Notes: generated by a model not told the origin, from the letters alone. A stretch of DNA of 9,402 nt from Gammaproteobacteria bacterium (GCA_020047885.1 JAIFNF010000328.1:1-9402); one strand, 5' to 3'; shown: positions 1 to 8,725, counted from the stretch's first letter. A program made the numbers and translations.

Positions 1-134
1 AGGCGCTGGAACAAAATGGTAAGAATCTGGGAGGCCGCCCCCTGAAGGTCAATATGGCGACAGAGAAACCCGCCAGAGGGGGACGTAGCGGTGGCGGTGG
101 CGGCGGTGGCGGCGGTGGCCGCTCGAGATGGTAA
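1..134 (+). CDS. RRM-type RNA-binding protein, C-terminal fragment
   Basis: The reading frame enters from the left edge (first full codon at 3) and gives 43 residues ending at TAA 132-134. The first part reads ALEQNGKNLGGRPLKVNMA, which matches the last helix and strand of an RNA recognition motif (the usual form is a small 'AL..LNG..L.GR.L.VN.A' pattern). It is followed by a basic linker and a tail of ten consecutive glycines ending in RSRW. This is the typical end of the small glycine-rich RRM proteins of bacteria, single-domain proteins of roughly 80-150 residues that bind single-stranded RNA, often with a role in cold adaptation or mRNA handling. The RNP1 and RNP2 motifs lie outside the window, so family membership rests on the C-terminus only. 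The glycines are encoded by alternating GGT/GGC (90-119), a simple repeat that could change length by slippage. Confidence 0.75.
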   Translation, partial: ALEQNGKNLGGRPLKVNMATEKPARGGRSGGGGGGGGGGRSRW

Positions 135-158
135 TATCTCGCTGCATATAGCAAAACG

Positions 159-186
159 GCAGGGGTAACCAGATGTTTACCCCTGC
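159..186. terminator. Two-way intrinsic terminator between RRM gene and minus-strand operon
   Basis: There is a perfect 10-bp inverted repeat, GCAGGGGTAA (159-168) and TTACCCCTGC (177-186), with an 8-nt loop. It lies 24 bp after the RRM gene stop and just beyond the stop of the small minus-strand gene at 206. On the minus strand the stem is followed by CGTTTTGC; on the plus strand by the weaker TATTCTTC. Its place between two converging genes fits a shared terminator. The U-tracts are short, so efficiency is uncertain. Confidence 0.7.
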
Positions 187-205
187 TATTCTTCAATCAG
201 CAAAT

Positions 206-481
206 CTACAACGACCGAACCTTCAGTCGACCTTGAGCTTCCGCATCGTCCGTCGTCAAGGCGCTGCCCAGATCGTCTTGCCATTCAATCCCGCCTCCAC
301 CGTATCTGACCGGCGTCAAGTCAGTTTCCACCGCGACCGGCAGGTAAGCCACATCGTAATAGGGATTAGGCCCACCTTCATCCTGAGGTTCTTCGTACAA
401 ATCCCAGCGCGGCCAATCATCCGGACTTTCCTTGCCCGCACGGGAAACCGCGCGACGTTCATACAGCGTATAGAGCTTCAT
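206..481 (-). CDS. Small conserved-looking hypothetical protein, 91 aa, in operon with alaA
   Basis: I do not recognise this protein. It begins MKLYTLYERRAVSRAGK and is rich in acidic and aromatic residues in its middle (SPDDWPRWDLYEEPQDEGG, then PNPYYDVAYLPV), with a GGGG stretch near residue 63. It has no predicted signal peptide, membrane segment or cysteine, so it is probably a soluble cytoplasmic protein. The start is supported by GAGAGG in the minus-strand leader, about 7 nt before ATG. It starts 15 bp after the alaA stop on the same strand, so it is almost certainly co-transcribed with alaA, and its end lies just before a convincing terminator. The opposite-strand frame over the same region lacks such support. 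Function is unknown; the link to amino-acid metabolism rests only on its position. Confidence 0.7.
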   Translation of the reverse strand: MKLYTLYERRAVSRAGKESPDDWPRWDLYEEPQDEGGPNPYYDVAYLPVAVETDLTPVRYGGGGIEWQDDLGSALTTDDAEAQGRLKVRSL

Positions 482-496
482 CAGCGAGACCTCTCG

Positions 497-1726
497 TTAC
501 GCAGCGCCATACCGCTTGCGGTAGCGATCCAGAAAGCGGGCCAAGCGCCCCATAGCGTCTTTCAGATCATCTTCATGCGGTAAAAACACTACCCGCATGT
601 GATCAGTCTGCGGCCAGTTGAATCCCGTCCCCTGGACCAGCAACACTTTTTCTTCCAATAACAACTCCAGAACAAACTGCTGGTCGTCAGCAATCGGATA
701 GATGTGGGGATCGAGCCGGGGGAACAGATACAGCGCCGCCCGCGGTTTAACGCAACTGACGCCGGGAATCCCGGTTAACAGATCAAACGCCAGATCGCGT
801 TGTTTGCCCAAGCGCCCAGTCGGCAACACCAGATCATCAATGCTTTGATAACCGCCCAGTGCGGTCTGAATCGCGTTTTGCCCCGGTACATTGGCGCACA
901 ACCGCATGGAGGCCAAAATCGTTAAACCTTCAATATAATCCTGCGCGTGACTTTTCTCGCCCGAAACCACCATCCAGCCGGCGCGGTAGCCGCAGCAGCG
1001 GTAATTTTTCGACAGGCCATTGAACGTCACACACAACACGTCATCCGCAAGCGAGGCTATCGATGTATGCTCAGCGCCGTCATAGAGCACCTTGTCATAG
1101 ATCTCATCGGCGTACACAATCAACTGGTGCCGCCGCGCCAAATCCAAAATGCCCTCCAATATCTCCACCGGATACAGTGCGCCCGTGGGGTTATTGGGGT
1201 TGATAATCACGATCGCCCGGGTGTTGGGGGTAATCTTGCCCCGGATATCATCCAGATCCGGCAACCAGTCCGACGATTCGTCGCAATGGTAATGGCGCGG
1301 CAACCCACCCGACAAGCTGACCGCCGCCGTCCACAGCGGGTAATCCGGCGCGGGAATCAACACCTCATCGCCGTTGTTCAGCAAAGCCTGCAAAACCATC
1401 ACGATCAGTTCAGACACGCCATTACCGACGTAGATGTCTTCCATCTGTACGCCGACGATCTGCTTCTGCTGGGTGTAGTGCATGATCGCCTTGCGGGCGG
1501 CGAACAAGCCTTTGGAGTCACAGTAACCGGAAGCGTCCGGCAGGTTGCGAATCACATCCTGGACAATTTCATCCGGCGCAGTGAACCCAAACGGCGCCGG
1601 GTTGCCAATATTGAGCTTGACGATCCGTTGACCTTCATCTTCCATTTGTTTGGCGCGCGCCAGCACCGGCCCGCGAATGTCGTAGCACACATTGGCCAGC
1701 TTGGCGGATTTGAGGACGGGTTGCAT
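497..1726 (-). CDS. alaA: Alanine aminotransferase (glutamate-pyruvate transaminase), AlaA type
   Basis: This 409-residue fold-type I PLP enzyme catalyses L-alanine + 2-oxoglutarate = pyruvate + L-glutamate (EC 2.6.1.2) in the cytoplasm and is a main route of alanine synthesis. It resembles E. coli AlaA (YfbQ, about 405 aa) along its whole length: KLANVCYDIRGPVL near the N-terminus, LNIGNPAPFGF (38-48), GYCDSKGL (67-74), PAPDYPLWTAAVSLSGG (125-141), CDESSDW (148-154), the INPNNPTGA loop (175-183), YADEIYDK (205-212), the PLP-binding lysine K240 in FNGLSK, and a carboxylate-binding arginine near R378. The frame stays open upstream to 1843, but homology starts at the Met at 1726, where AGGA lies 9 nt upstream; the longer start would also run into the divergent ATPase gene. 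A promoter lies just upstream (1758-1786). A small gene follows in the same operon. Confidence 0.95.
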   Translation of the reverse strand: MQPVLKSAKLANVCYDIRGPVLARAKQMEDEGQRIVKLNIGNPAPFGFTAPDEIVQDVIRNLPDASGYCDSKGLFAARKAIMHYTQQKQIVGVQMEDIYVGNGVSELIVMVLQALLNNGDEVLIPAPDYPLWTAAVSLSGGLPRHYHCDESSDWLPDLDDIRGKITPNTRAIVIINPNNPTGALYPVEILEGILDLARRHQLIVYADEIYDKVLYDGAEHTSIASLADDVLCVTFNGLSKNYRCCGYRAGWMVVSGEKSHAQDYIEGLTILASMRLCANVPGQNAIQTALGGYQSIDDLVLPTGRLGKQRDLAFDLLTGIPGVSCVKPRAALYLFPRLDPHIYPIADDQQFVLELLLEEKVLLVQGTGFNWPQTDHMRVVFLPHEDDLKDAMGRLARFLDRYRKRYGAA

Positions 1727-1740
1727 GGAAATCAATCCTG

Positions 1741-1777
1741 AGGGCAGTAAAACTGGTATTATCAGCCAGTTCGCCCT
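1741..1777. promoter_or_regulatory. Nested inverted repeat over the alaA promoter, possible operator
   Basis: An outer pair AGGGC (1741-1745) / GCCCT (1773-1777) encloses an inner pair ACTGG (1752-1756) / CCAGT (1766-1770), with the alaA -10 box in the middle and the likely start site at its edge. A dimeric or tetrameric regulator bound here would block alaA. The symmetry is visible; the operator role is inferred. Confidence 0.35.
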
Positions 1778-1786
1778 GATCGCCAA
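1758..1786 (-). promoter_or_regulatory. Sigma-70-type promoter for alaA
   Basis: Read on the minus strand, there is TTGGCG (1786-1781) and GATAAT (1763-1758) separated by exactly 17 bp. The -10 matches the consensus at five of six positions and the -35 at four of six. Transcription would start near 1751, leaving a leader of about 25 nt before the alaA ATG at 1726, with the AGGA ribosome site inside it. No equally good promoter was seen for the divergent ATPase gene. Confidence 0.55.
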
Positions 1787-1825
1787 GCGCTCTCGATTAA
1801 AGACCGTATTGCGGAGAAATGACCT

Positions 1826-4015
1826 ATGCCCCATCGCCGCCACCGCCGCCGCACGCTGGACGATATGCCGGAACTATCCACTGATGACGATGTTTTTGAC
1901 TTCTCGTTTGGCCTTGATGAAGACGAGTTGGAATTGAATGATGATGCCGAAGCGCTGCTCGAAGAATTAGCGCACCTCAGCCCCAATTACGCGATTCTGC
2001 GGCGTTGCTGGGTGCTGCGAGCCTGGTTGGGGGTGCGCCCGGAACGGGTAGAAGCCTACCTGCAGCAACATCGGCGCAGCCGGATATTGACTGCATTAAA
2101 TATCCAGTTGCGGGGTCCGATTAGCCCAGCTCTGCAACGGCAACTGAGCAAACAGAATGTGGAGTCGCGCACGACCGACACCCGCCCGCCCTTCGGCAAC
2201 GTCGCCACCATCGCCGCCGCCCTGGGACTGGCACCGCTGGAACAGGAACTGTTGTTGCTGGCCGCTATGCTGCATCTGGATCCGACCTTGTACCTAGCCT
2301 GTCAGCCGCTGGGCGAATTCAGCCGCCGGGGAGCCTGCGCCGCACTGGCGACCATGCTGGGCGCACGTCCTGATGCGGTCTACCGGGCGCTGCTGCCCAA
2401 CGGCTTGCTGGCGCGAACCGGCCTGGTCCGGATCGACGACAGCCATCGCTACCACCTGAAAGCCAAGCTGGATATTCTCGACCGCCTGCCGCAACTGCTG
2501 CTGAGCGAGCCGGTCGATACCGCGACCCTGTTCCAGCATTATGTCGCCCTGGCGCGGCCAGCAGTGCTCACTGCCAATGATTTCGCTTACCGGTCGGAAG
2601 ACGTTACGCTCGCCCGCCAACTGCTGGCCAAAGCCGCGGCGACGGGAACGCCAGGGGTCAATGTGTTGTTGTACGGCCCGCCCGGCACCGGCAAAACCGA
2701 ACTGGCGATGACCTTGGCCGAGGCCGCCGGTCTGACCCTGTTCACGGTGCAGGCCAGTGATGAGGAAGAGGATCCGCTCAACGCTCGACAGCGGCTATCC
2801 CGCTACAGCCTGGCCCAGCACCTGCTCGCCCGCCGCCATGAATGCGCCCTCCTGTTCGACGAGGCCGGCGATGTGCTCTCGGAAGGCGGTGAGATGGATC
2901 TGCCGTTCTTTATGCCCCGTGACAGCGGCATCAACAAGGGCTGGCTGAACGGGGTGCTGGAACAGAATCCGACGCCAGCCATCTGGGTCATCAACCGCAT
3001 TGATACCGTTGATCCGGCATTCCTGCGCCGCTTCGATTTACAACTTGCTCTGGATATTCCCCCCCGGCCGGTGCGGGAGCGGATTATCCGTCGCCATCTC
3101 GGTGAATTAGCCGTGGATGCACGCTGGATTGCCGAGCGGGCGGAAAATCCCCATCTCAGTCCGGCGCTGGTGCAGAAGGCGGCGCGGCTGGTGCATTTGC
3201 TGCCGGAGGCGTTTGCCGAACAGGGCGAAGCGCTGCTAAGTCGAATCCTCGATCACGCTCTGGCCGCGACCCGCCATGGCGAACCGCCTTTCCAGCCGAC
3301 GATGGTGGGTATTGGCGATAACTATGATCCGGCACTGATTAACGCCGATTGCGACTTGCCACGGCTGGTTCAGGGTCTCGCCCGCCAGGGTCGAGGGCGC
3401 ATTTGCCTGTACGGACCCTCGGGAACCGGCAAGAGCGCGTTCGCCGCCTGGTTGGCGCGTCGCCTGGATCGACCGTTGTTGCTACGCACCGCCTCCGACC
3501 TGCTCAACCCTCTGGTAGGCGTGACCGAGGAGCGGATTGCCGCGATGTTTCAGGAAGCCCACCAAAGCCGGGCGGTGTTGCTGATTGATGAAGCCGATTC
3601 CTTCCTGCGCTCCCGACAGTATGCCCGTCAGACCTGGGAGGTCACGCAAGTTAACGAATTGCTGGTACGCATGGAGCAGTTCGATGGCATTTTGCTGTGC
3701 GCGACGAACCGGGTCAGCGACCTCGACCCGGCGGTGCGGCGACGGTTTGATGTCAAGGTGCGCTTCTGGCCACTGGCCGCCGAGCAGGCCGAACAGTGTT
3801 TACAACGTGCTTTGGAAGAAGCGGGAACCTGGTCGGAAGAGCGTGGTTTGAACGAGGATCTGTTGACCCGGTTATGGGCGATTGGGTCGCTAACCCTCGG
3901 GGATTTCGCCACGATCCGCCGCCGCGCTGCGCTGCTCGATCAGCCGCTGACCCCGGAATTGTTGCTGGGTGCGCTGGCCGAAGAGGCAGAATTACGGCGG
4001 CAAATGGAAGAGTAG
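1826..4015 (+). CDS. Tandem AAA+ ATPase (two ATPase modules), function unknown
   Basis: A 729-residue cytoplasmic protein of the Vps4/SpoVK/Cdc48-like AAA+ group. Residues 1-50 are a basic start followed by a strongly acidic stretch (residues 20-45); residues 50-250 form an alpha-rich N-terminal region I cannot assign. Module 1 has Walker A GPPGTGKT (284-291), Walker B ALLFDEA (341-347), sensor-1 N390 in WVINR and arginine fingers R401/R402 in FLRRFD. Module 2 has GPSGTGKS (530-537), VLLIDEAD (584-591), sensor-1 N628 in CATNR and arginines 638-640. Both modules therefore look able to bind and hydrolyse ATP, unlike many tandem AAA+ proteins with one dead site. The ATG at 1826 is preceded by GGAGAA 7 nt upstream. 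Such proteins usually form hexameric rings that remodel or unfold other proteins; the substrate is unknown. The gene ends 76 bp before queF and may be co-transcribed with it. Confidence 0.85.
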   Translation: MPHRRHRRRTLDDMPELSTDDDVFDFSFGLDEDELELNDDAEALLEELAHLSPNYAILRRCWVLRAWLGVRPERVEAYLQQHRRSRILTALNIQLRGPISPALQRQLSKQNVESRTTDTRPPFGNVATIAAALGLAPLEQELLLLAAMLHLDPTLYLACQPLGEFSRRGACAALATMLGARPDAVYRALLPNGLLARTGLVRIDDSHRYHLKAKLDILDRLPQLLLSEPVDTATLFQHYVALARPAVLTANDFAYRSEDVTLARQLLAKAAATGTPGVNVLLYGPPGTGKTELAMTLAEAAGLTLFTVQASDEEEDPLNARQRLSRYSLAQHLLARRHECALLFDEAGDVLSEGGEMDLPFFMPRDSGINKGWLNGVLEQNPTPAIWVINRIDTVDPAFLRRFDLQLALDIPPRPVRERIIRRHLGELAVDARWIAERAENPHLSPALVQKAARLVHLLPEAFAEQGEALLSRILDHALAATRHGEPPFQPTMVGIGDNYDPALINADCDLPRLVQGLARQGRGRICLYGPSGTGKSAFAAWLARRLDRPLLLRTASDLLNPLVGVTEERIAAMFQEAHQSRAVLLIDEADSFLRSRQYARQTWEVTQVNELLVRMEQFDGILLCATNRVSDLDPAVRRRFDVKVRFWPLAAEQAEQCLQRALEEAGTWSEERGLNEDLLTRLWAIGSLTLGDFATIRRRAALLDQPLTPELLLGALAEEAELRRQMEE

Positions 4016-4030
4016 AGGTTATACAAACAT

Positions 4031-4073
4031 CCCCTTGCCCGCTGGGAGAGGGGTTGGGGAGAGGGCGTTTTTT
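4031..4073 (+). terminator. GC-rich hairpin followed by T6 tract in the ATPase-queF gap
   Basis: CCCCTTGCCC (4031-4040) pairs with GGGAGAGGGG (4044-4053) around a 3-nt loop with one G-A mismatch and one G-T pair. It is followed by a second G-rich run (TTGGGGAGAGGGCG) and six Ts (4068-4073). The T-run is 14 nt from the stem, so this is not a textbook terminator; pairing of the first C-rich arm with the second G-rich run would move the stem closer. The sequence resembles the C-rich/G-rich dispersed repeats ('CCCCTCTCCC...GGGAGAGGGG') common between genes in proteobacteria. It could act as a partial terminator or as a processing site. Confidence 0.4.
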
Positions 4074-4091
4074 CAACTGCGGGATAGACCG

Positions 4092-4502
4092 ATGTCTGAA
4101 GCCACTATTGCTGGCCTGACCCTGTTGGGCAGCACTGTCACTGAATATCCGCGTGAATACGCGCCCCAGATTCTGGAGCGGTTCGCCAACCGTTATCCCC
4201 AGCATGAGTATGTGGTGGAACTGGATTGCCCGGAATTTACCTGTCTGTGTCCGGTCACCGGCCAGCCTGACCTGGCTCGGGTCACCATCCGTTACAGCCC
4301 GCGTGACTGGCTGGTGGAATCAAAGTCGCTGAAATTGTATCTGTTCAGCTTTCGCAACCAAGGGTCGTTCAGCGAGGACAGCATCAATCGCATCGCGGTC
4401 GATTTATTGGCGCTGTTGCAACCGCGCTGGCTGGAAGTGCGCGGTGATTTCGCCCCCCGCGGCGGCATTGCCATCAAGCCCAGTGTGCGGCTGGAGTCGT
4501 AA
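4092..4502 (+). CDS. queF: NADPH-dependent 7-cyano-7-deazaguanine reductase (preQ0 reductase), short type
   Basis: This 136-residue enzyme reduces the nitrile of preQ0 to the aminomethyl group of preQ1 using two NADPH (EC 1.7.1.13), a late step of queuosine precursor synthesis. It belongs to the tunnelling-fold family. The signature is clear: ELDCPEFTCLCPVTGQPD (43-60) holds the catalytic cysteine C53, which forms the thioimide with preQ0, and the proton donor D60, seven residues apart as in the Bacillus enzyme. The QueF motif VESKSLKLYLFSFRNQ follows at 75-90. The length shows the one-domain (YkvM) type, not the two-domain 280-residue type of E. coli. The start at 4092 is set by homology; the ribosome site (GGGA, 7 nt upstream) is weak, and no better start lies downstream. 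queC begins 3 bp after the stop. Confidence 0.95.
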   Translation: MSEATIAGLTLLGSTVTEYPREYAPQILERFANRYPQHEYVVELDCPEFTCLCPVTGQPDLARVTIRYSPRDWLVESKSLKLYLFSFRNQGSFSEDSINRIAVDLLALLQPRWLEVRGDFAPRGGIAIKPSVRLES

Positions 4503-4505
4503 CGC

Positions 4506-5177
4506 ATGAGCCAGGCGCTTGTGGTGCTTTCCGGCGGCCAGGATTCAACCACCTGCCTGTACTGGGCGCTGCGCCAATTCGGCAACGGTCAGGTGGAAGC
4601 AGTGACTTTTGATTACGGTCAGCGGCATCGTCTGGAACTGGACTGTGCGGCGCGGGTGGCTGCTCAAGCGGGCGTACCGCAAACGGTGTTGCCCATCAAC
4701 ACGTTCGCGGCGCTGGGCGGCAATGCGCTGACCGAAACCGGTATCGCGGTGCGGGATGGCGTCGATGCCCAAACCCGGTTGCCCAATACCTTCGTGCCCG
4801 GCCGCAACCTGATTTTTCTAACTTTCGCCGCCGCCCTTGCCTACCCACGAGGCATTCACCATCTGGTGACCGGCGTCGCCCAGACCGACTACAGCGGCTA
4901 TCCCGATTGTCGGCAAGCGACGATTCAGGCGCTGGAGCAGGCGATTCAGTTGGGGATGGCATACGACATCACGATTCATGCACCGCTGATGTTCAAATCC
5001 AAGGCGGACACGGTACGACTGGCCAGTGAACTGGGCGCACTGCCAGCGCTGGCCGATACGCACACCTGCTATAACGGCGTTCGTCCGCCCTGTGGGGAAT
5101 GTCCGGCCTGCCGGTTGCGGGCGCGGGGCTTTGCCGAGGCGGGCATCGCGGATCCACTGCTGGCGCTCTGCGCATGA
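4506..5177 (+). CDS. queC: 7-cyano-7-deazaguanine (preQ0) synthase
   Basis: This 223-residue ATP-dependent ligase converts 7-carboxy-7-deazaguanine and ammonia to preQ0 (EC 6.3.4.20). It has the PP-loop nucleotide motif SGGQDSTT at 9-16, [11 protein letters not shown] (35-45), [10 protein letters not shown] (96-105), GYPDCR (131-136), and the zinc-binding cysteine set C188, C196, C199 and C202 in TCYNG...[11 protein letters not shown], all standard for QueC. Length matches the family (about 220-230 aa). The ATG at 4506 has GGAG 9 nt upstream, inside the end of queF. Its stop overlaps the queD start as ATGA, which points to translational coupling. The product is the substrate of the upstream gene's enzyme, QueF. 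Confidence 0.96.
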   Translation: MSQALVVLSGGQDSTTCLYWALRQFGNGQVEAVTFDYGQRHRLELDCAARVAAQAGVPQTVLPINTFAALGGNALTETGIAVRDGVDAQTRLPNTFVPGRNLIFLTFAAALAYPRGIHHLVTGVAQTDYSGYPDCRQATIQALEQAIQLGMAYDITIHAPLMFKSKADTVRLASELGALPALADTHTCYNGVRPPCGECPACRLRARGFAEAGIADPLLALCA

Positions 5178-6217
5178 ACGACCGGCTGTATTTCATCGCG
5201 GCAGCGCCCTTTGAAGCCGCACGGTGTCTGACCGGAACGCAGGATGAACGCCAGATGCGGCTGCATGGGCACAGCTTTCTGGCGCGGGTTCGGGCGACGC
5301 TGCCCAGGGGTTTTGCCTCCTTTCCCGGTGCCGAGGCGGAAGTGCTCACCCAGCGGTTGCAGGATGCCGTTGCTCCTCTGGATTATGCCTTTCTGAATGA
5401 ACACGTGCCGAACCCGACCGATGAGCAACTCGCCGACTGGATTGGCGAGCGCCTGGAGGTGCCAGACATCGCGCACATCAGCGTCCAGAGCGCGGCGCAT
5501 CAAGGCGTGTCCGTCGATGCTGACCGTCAGGCGCACGGCTGGCGGCGCTTCCGTTTTGAAGCCGCGCATCAGTTACCGAACGTTCCACCGGGTCATCCGT
5601 GCGGGCGAATGCATGGGCATGGCTTTGAAGTCATCCTCTGGGCGACTGGCGCGGACTACTCACCGTTGGCAGTCGCTTGGACGCCATGGCATGAACAGTT
5701 GCACTTGGCGTGTCTGAACGATGTGCCGGGGTTAGAAAATCCAACCAGTGAGCGGCTGGCGGCGTGGTTGTGGGCGCGGTTACAACCGGATTTACCGCAA
5801 CTGTCACGGGTTACGGTGTATGAAACCGCGACCGCCGGCTGTCATTATGACGGCAGCCGCTACCGGATCTGGAAGGAGCGCGTTTTTGACAGTGCACTGT
5901 GTTTGCGCAACGCCCCGGTCGGCGATGCCCGTCGCCGGACGCATGGACATAGCTATACCTTGCGTCTGCATCTGACCGCCCCGCTGGATGACACCATGGG
6001 CTGGACGGTCGATTACGGCGAGGTCAAGGCGTTATTTGAACCGCTCTACCGGCAACTGGATCATCACCGGCTGAATGACCTGGCGGGCCTGACGGAACCG
6101 ACGCTGGCCGAATTACTGGGCTGGATGCGCGCGCAGATGGCGATGGTGTTGCCCGCTCTGGATCGAATTGATCTGGAGCAAACGCCGGGTTGCGGGGCAA
6201 TATTGTCTTGGAGTTAG
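5174..6217 (+). CDS. queD: 6-carboxy-5,6,7,8-tetrahydropterin synthase, triple PTPS-domain fusion
   Basis: QueD converts dihydroneopterin triphosphate to 6-carboxytetrahydropterin (EC 4.1.2.50). Normal QueD has about 120 residues; this one has 347 and contains three PTPS repeats: about 5-115, 125-227 and 234-345. Each keeps the core HGH motif (H31/H33, H147/H149, H257/H259). Repeat 2 is closest to E. coli QueD ([44 protein letters not shown]) and alone has all three zinc histidines (H132, H147, H149), the cysteine C143 and glutamate E217. It lacks about 9 residues, including the Asp-His pair. Repeat 3 has [10 protein letters not shown] and LDHHRLND (D296, H297) but L242 in place of the first zinc His and R253 in place of Cys. 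Repeat 1 has R17 and Q27 at those two places and D70-Y71 for Asp-His. The start is the ATG overlapping the queC stop; an upstream extension of the frame lies inside queC. Confidence 0.88.
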   Translation: MNDRLYFIAAAPFEAARCLTGTQDERQMRLHGHSFLARVRATLPRGFASFPGAEAEVLTQRLQDAVAPLDYAFLNEHVPNPTDEQLADWIGERLEVPDIAHISVQSAAHQGVSVDADRQAHGWRRFRFEAAHQLPNVPPGHPCGRMHGHGFEVILWATGADYSPLAVAWTPWHEQLHLACLNDVPGLENPTSERLAAWLWARLQPDLPQLSRVTVYETATAGCHYDGSRYRIWKERVFDSALCLRNAPVGDARRRTHGHSYTLRLHLTAPLDDTMGWTVDYGEVKALFEPLYRQLDHHRLNDLAGLTEPTLAELLGWMRAQMAMVLPALDRIDLEQTPGCGAILSWS

Positions 6218-6232
6218 GCGATTTCCTGAAAA

Positions 6233-6254
6233 GAGGATACCTGCCTTGATCCTC
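6233..6254 (+). terminator. Small hairpin after queD, possible weak terminator
   Basis: GAGGAT (6233-6238) and ATCCTC (6249-6254) form a 6-bp stem with a 10-nt loop, 15 bp after the queD stop. No T-run follows, so termination here would be weak; the larger palindrome just downstream may do more. Confidence 0.25.
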
Positions 6255-6278
6255 ACTCCAACCAAACGTGAGAATTTT

Positions 6279-6350
6279 AGCCACGGAATGACACGGAATA
6301 ACACTGAAAAATAAAGAATTTTCCGTGTTTTTCTGTGTCATTCCGTGGCT
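6279..6350. repeat. 72-bp palindromic repeat, copy 1 (between queD and icd)
   Basis: Near-perfect inverted repeat: the outer 16 bp, AGCCACGGAATGACAC (6279-6294), match the reverse complement of 6335-6350 exactly, and pairing continues inward with two mismatches and one G-T pair to a short A/T-rich loop near 6311-6318. Each arm is made of 10-bp units: CACGGAATGA (6282-6291), CACGGAATAA (6292-6301), CACTGAAAAA (6302-6311). A related copy lies at 8769-8857. It has no coding capacity; frames running through it are by-products. It could form a long RNA hairpin at the end of the queFCD transcript or a DNA cruciform. No clear target-site duplication is seen. Confidence 0.85.
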
Positions 6351-6367
6351 CATCATCTGGAATGATG
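6351..6367. repeat. Short inverted repeat next to palindrome copy 1
   Basis: CATCAT (6351-6356) and ATGATG (6362-6367) flank a 5-nt loop and directly abut the large palindrome. A similar small dyad, ATGATC/GATCAT, lies 24 bp beyond palindrome copy 2. The stem is short and A/T-rich; a role is not evident. Confidence 0.3.
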
Positions 6368-6385
6368 ATCGACGCTCGGTATAGT
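6357..6385 (+). promoter_or_regulatory. Possible icd promoter
   Basis: TATAGT (6380-6385) matches the -10 consensus at five of six positions. The segment 17 bp upstream (CTGGAA, 6357-6362) is a poor -35 with three of six matches. Transcription would begin near 6392, giving a leader of about 95 nt before icd that carries the dyad at 6442-6455. A separate promoter is expected, because icd is cut off from queD by 270 bp with the palindrome. Confidence 0.35.
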
Positions 6386-6441
6386 TTTTATGAGAAATCA
6401 CCTTAGCAACGGAGCCACCTGTCCTGTCCATACCGCTGGCC

Positions 6442-6455
6442 TGACCTTCAGGTCA
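6442..6455. promoter_or_regulatory. TGACCT-TC-AGGTCA dyad in the icd leader
   Basis: A perfect 6-2-6 inverted repeat 32 bp before the icd ATG. The size and symmetry fit a binding site for a dimeric helix-turn-helix regulator; with a 2-nt loop it is less likely to act as an RNA hairpin. No regulator can be named. Confidence 0.35.
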
Positions 6456-6487
6456 ATTCAACTTAAATCAGCAACGAGGTTTGATCC

Positions 6488-8725
<2,238 letters not shown>

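Noticed and set aside
173..583. A 136-codon plus-strand frame over the small minus-strand gene
   Set aside because: It starts inside the terminator hairpin, has no ribosome site and crosses the end of alaA; the minus-strand gene has better start and operon evidence.
947..1741. A 264-codon plus-strand frame antisense to alaA
   Set aside because: alaA is certain by full-length homology; this frame has no recognisable domain and reads as a codon-bias shadow.
1727..1843. A 39-residue N-terminal extension of alaA
   Set aside because: Family homology begins at the Met at 1726 with its own ribosome site, and the extension would cover the promoter and overlap the ATPase gene start.
5099..5173. A 25-residue N-terminal extension of queD inside queC
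   Set aside because: The extra residues do not resemble QueD and overlap the zinc-binding end of queC; the ATGA overlap gives the natural start.
6024..6431. A minus-strand frame through palindrome copy 1 giving a peptide with IPCHSVAK
   Set aside because: It is produced by the repeat sequence and the end of queD; similar peptides appear wherever such palindromes occur.
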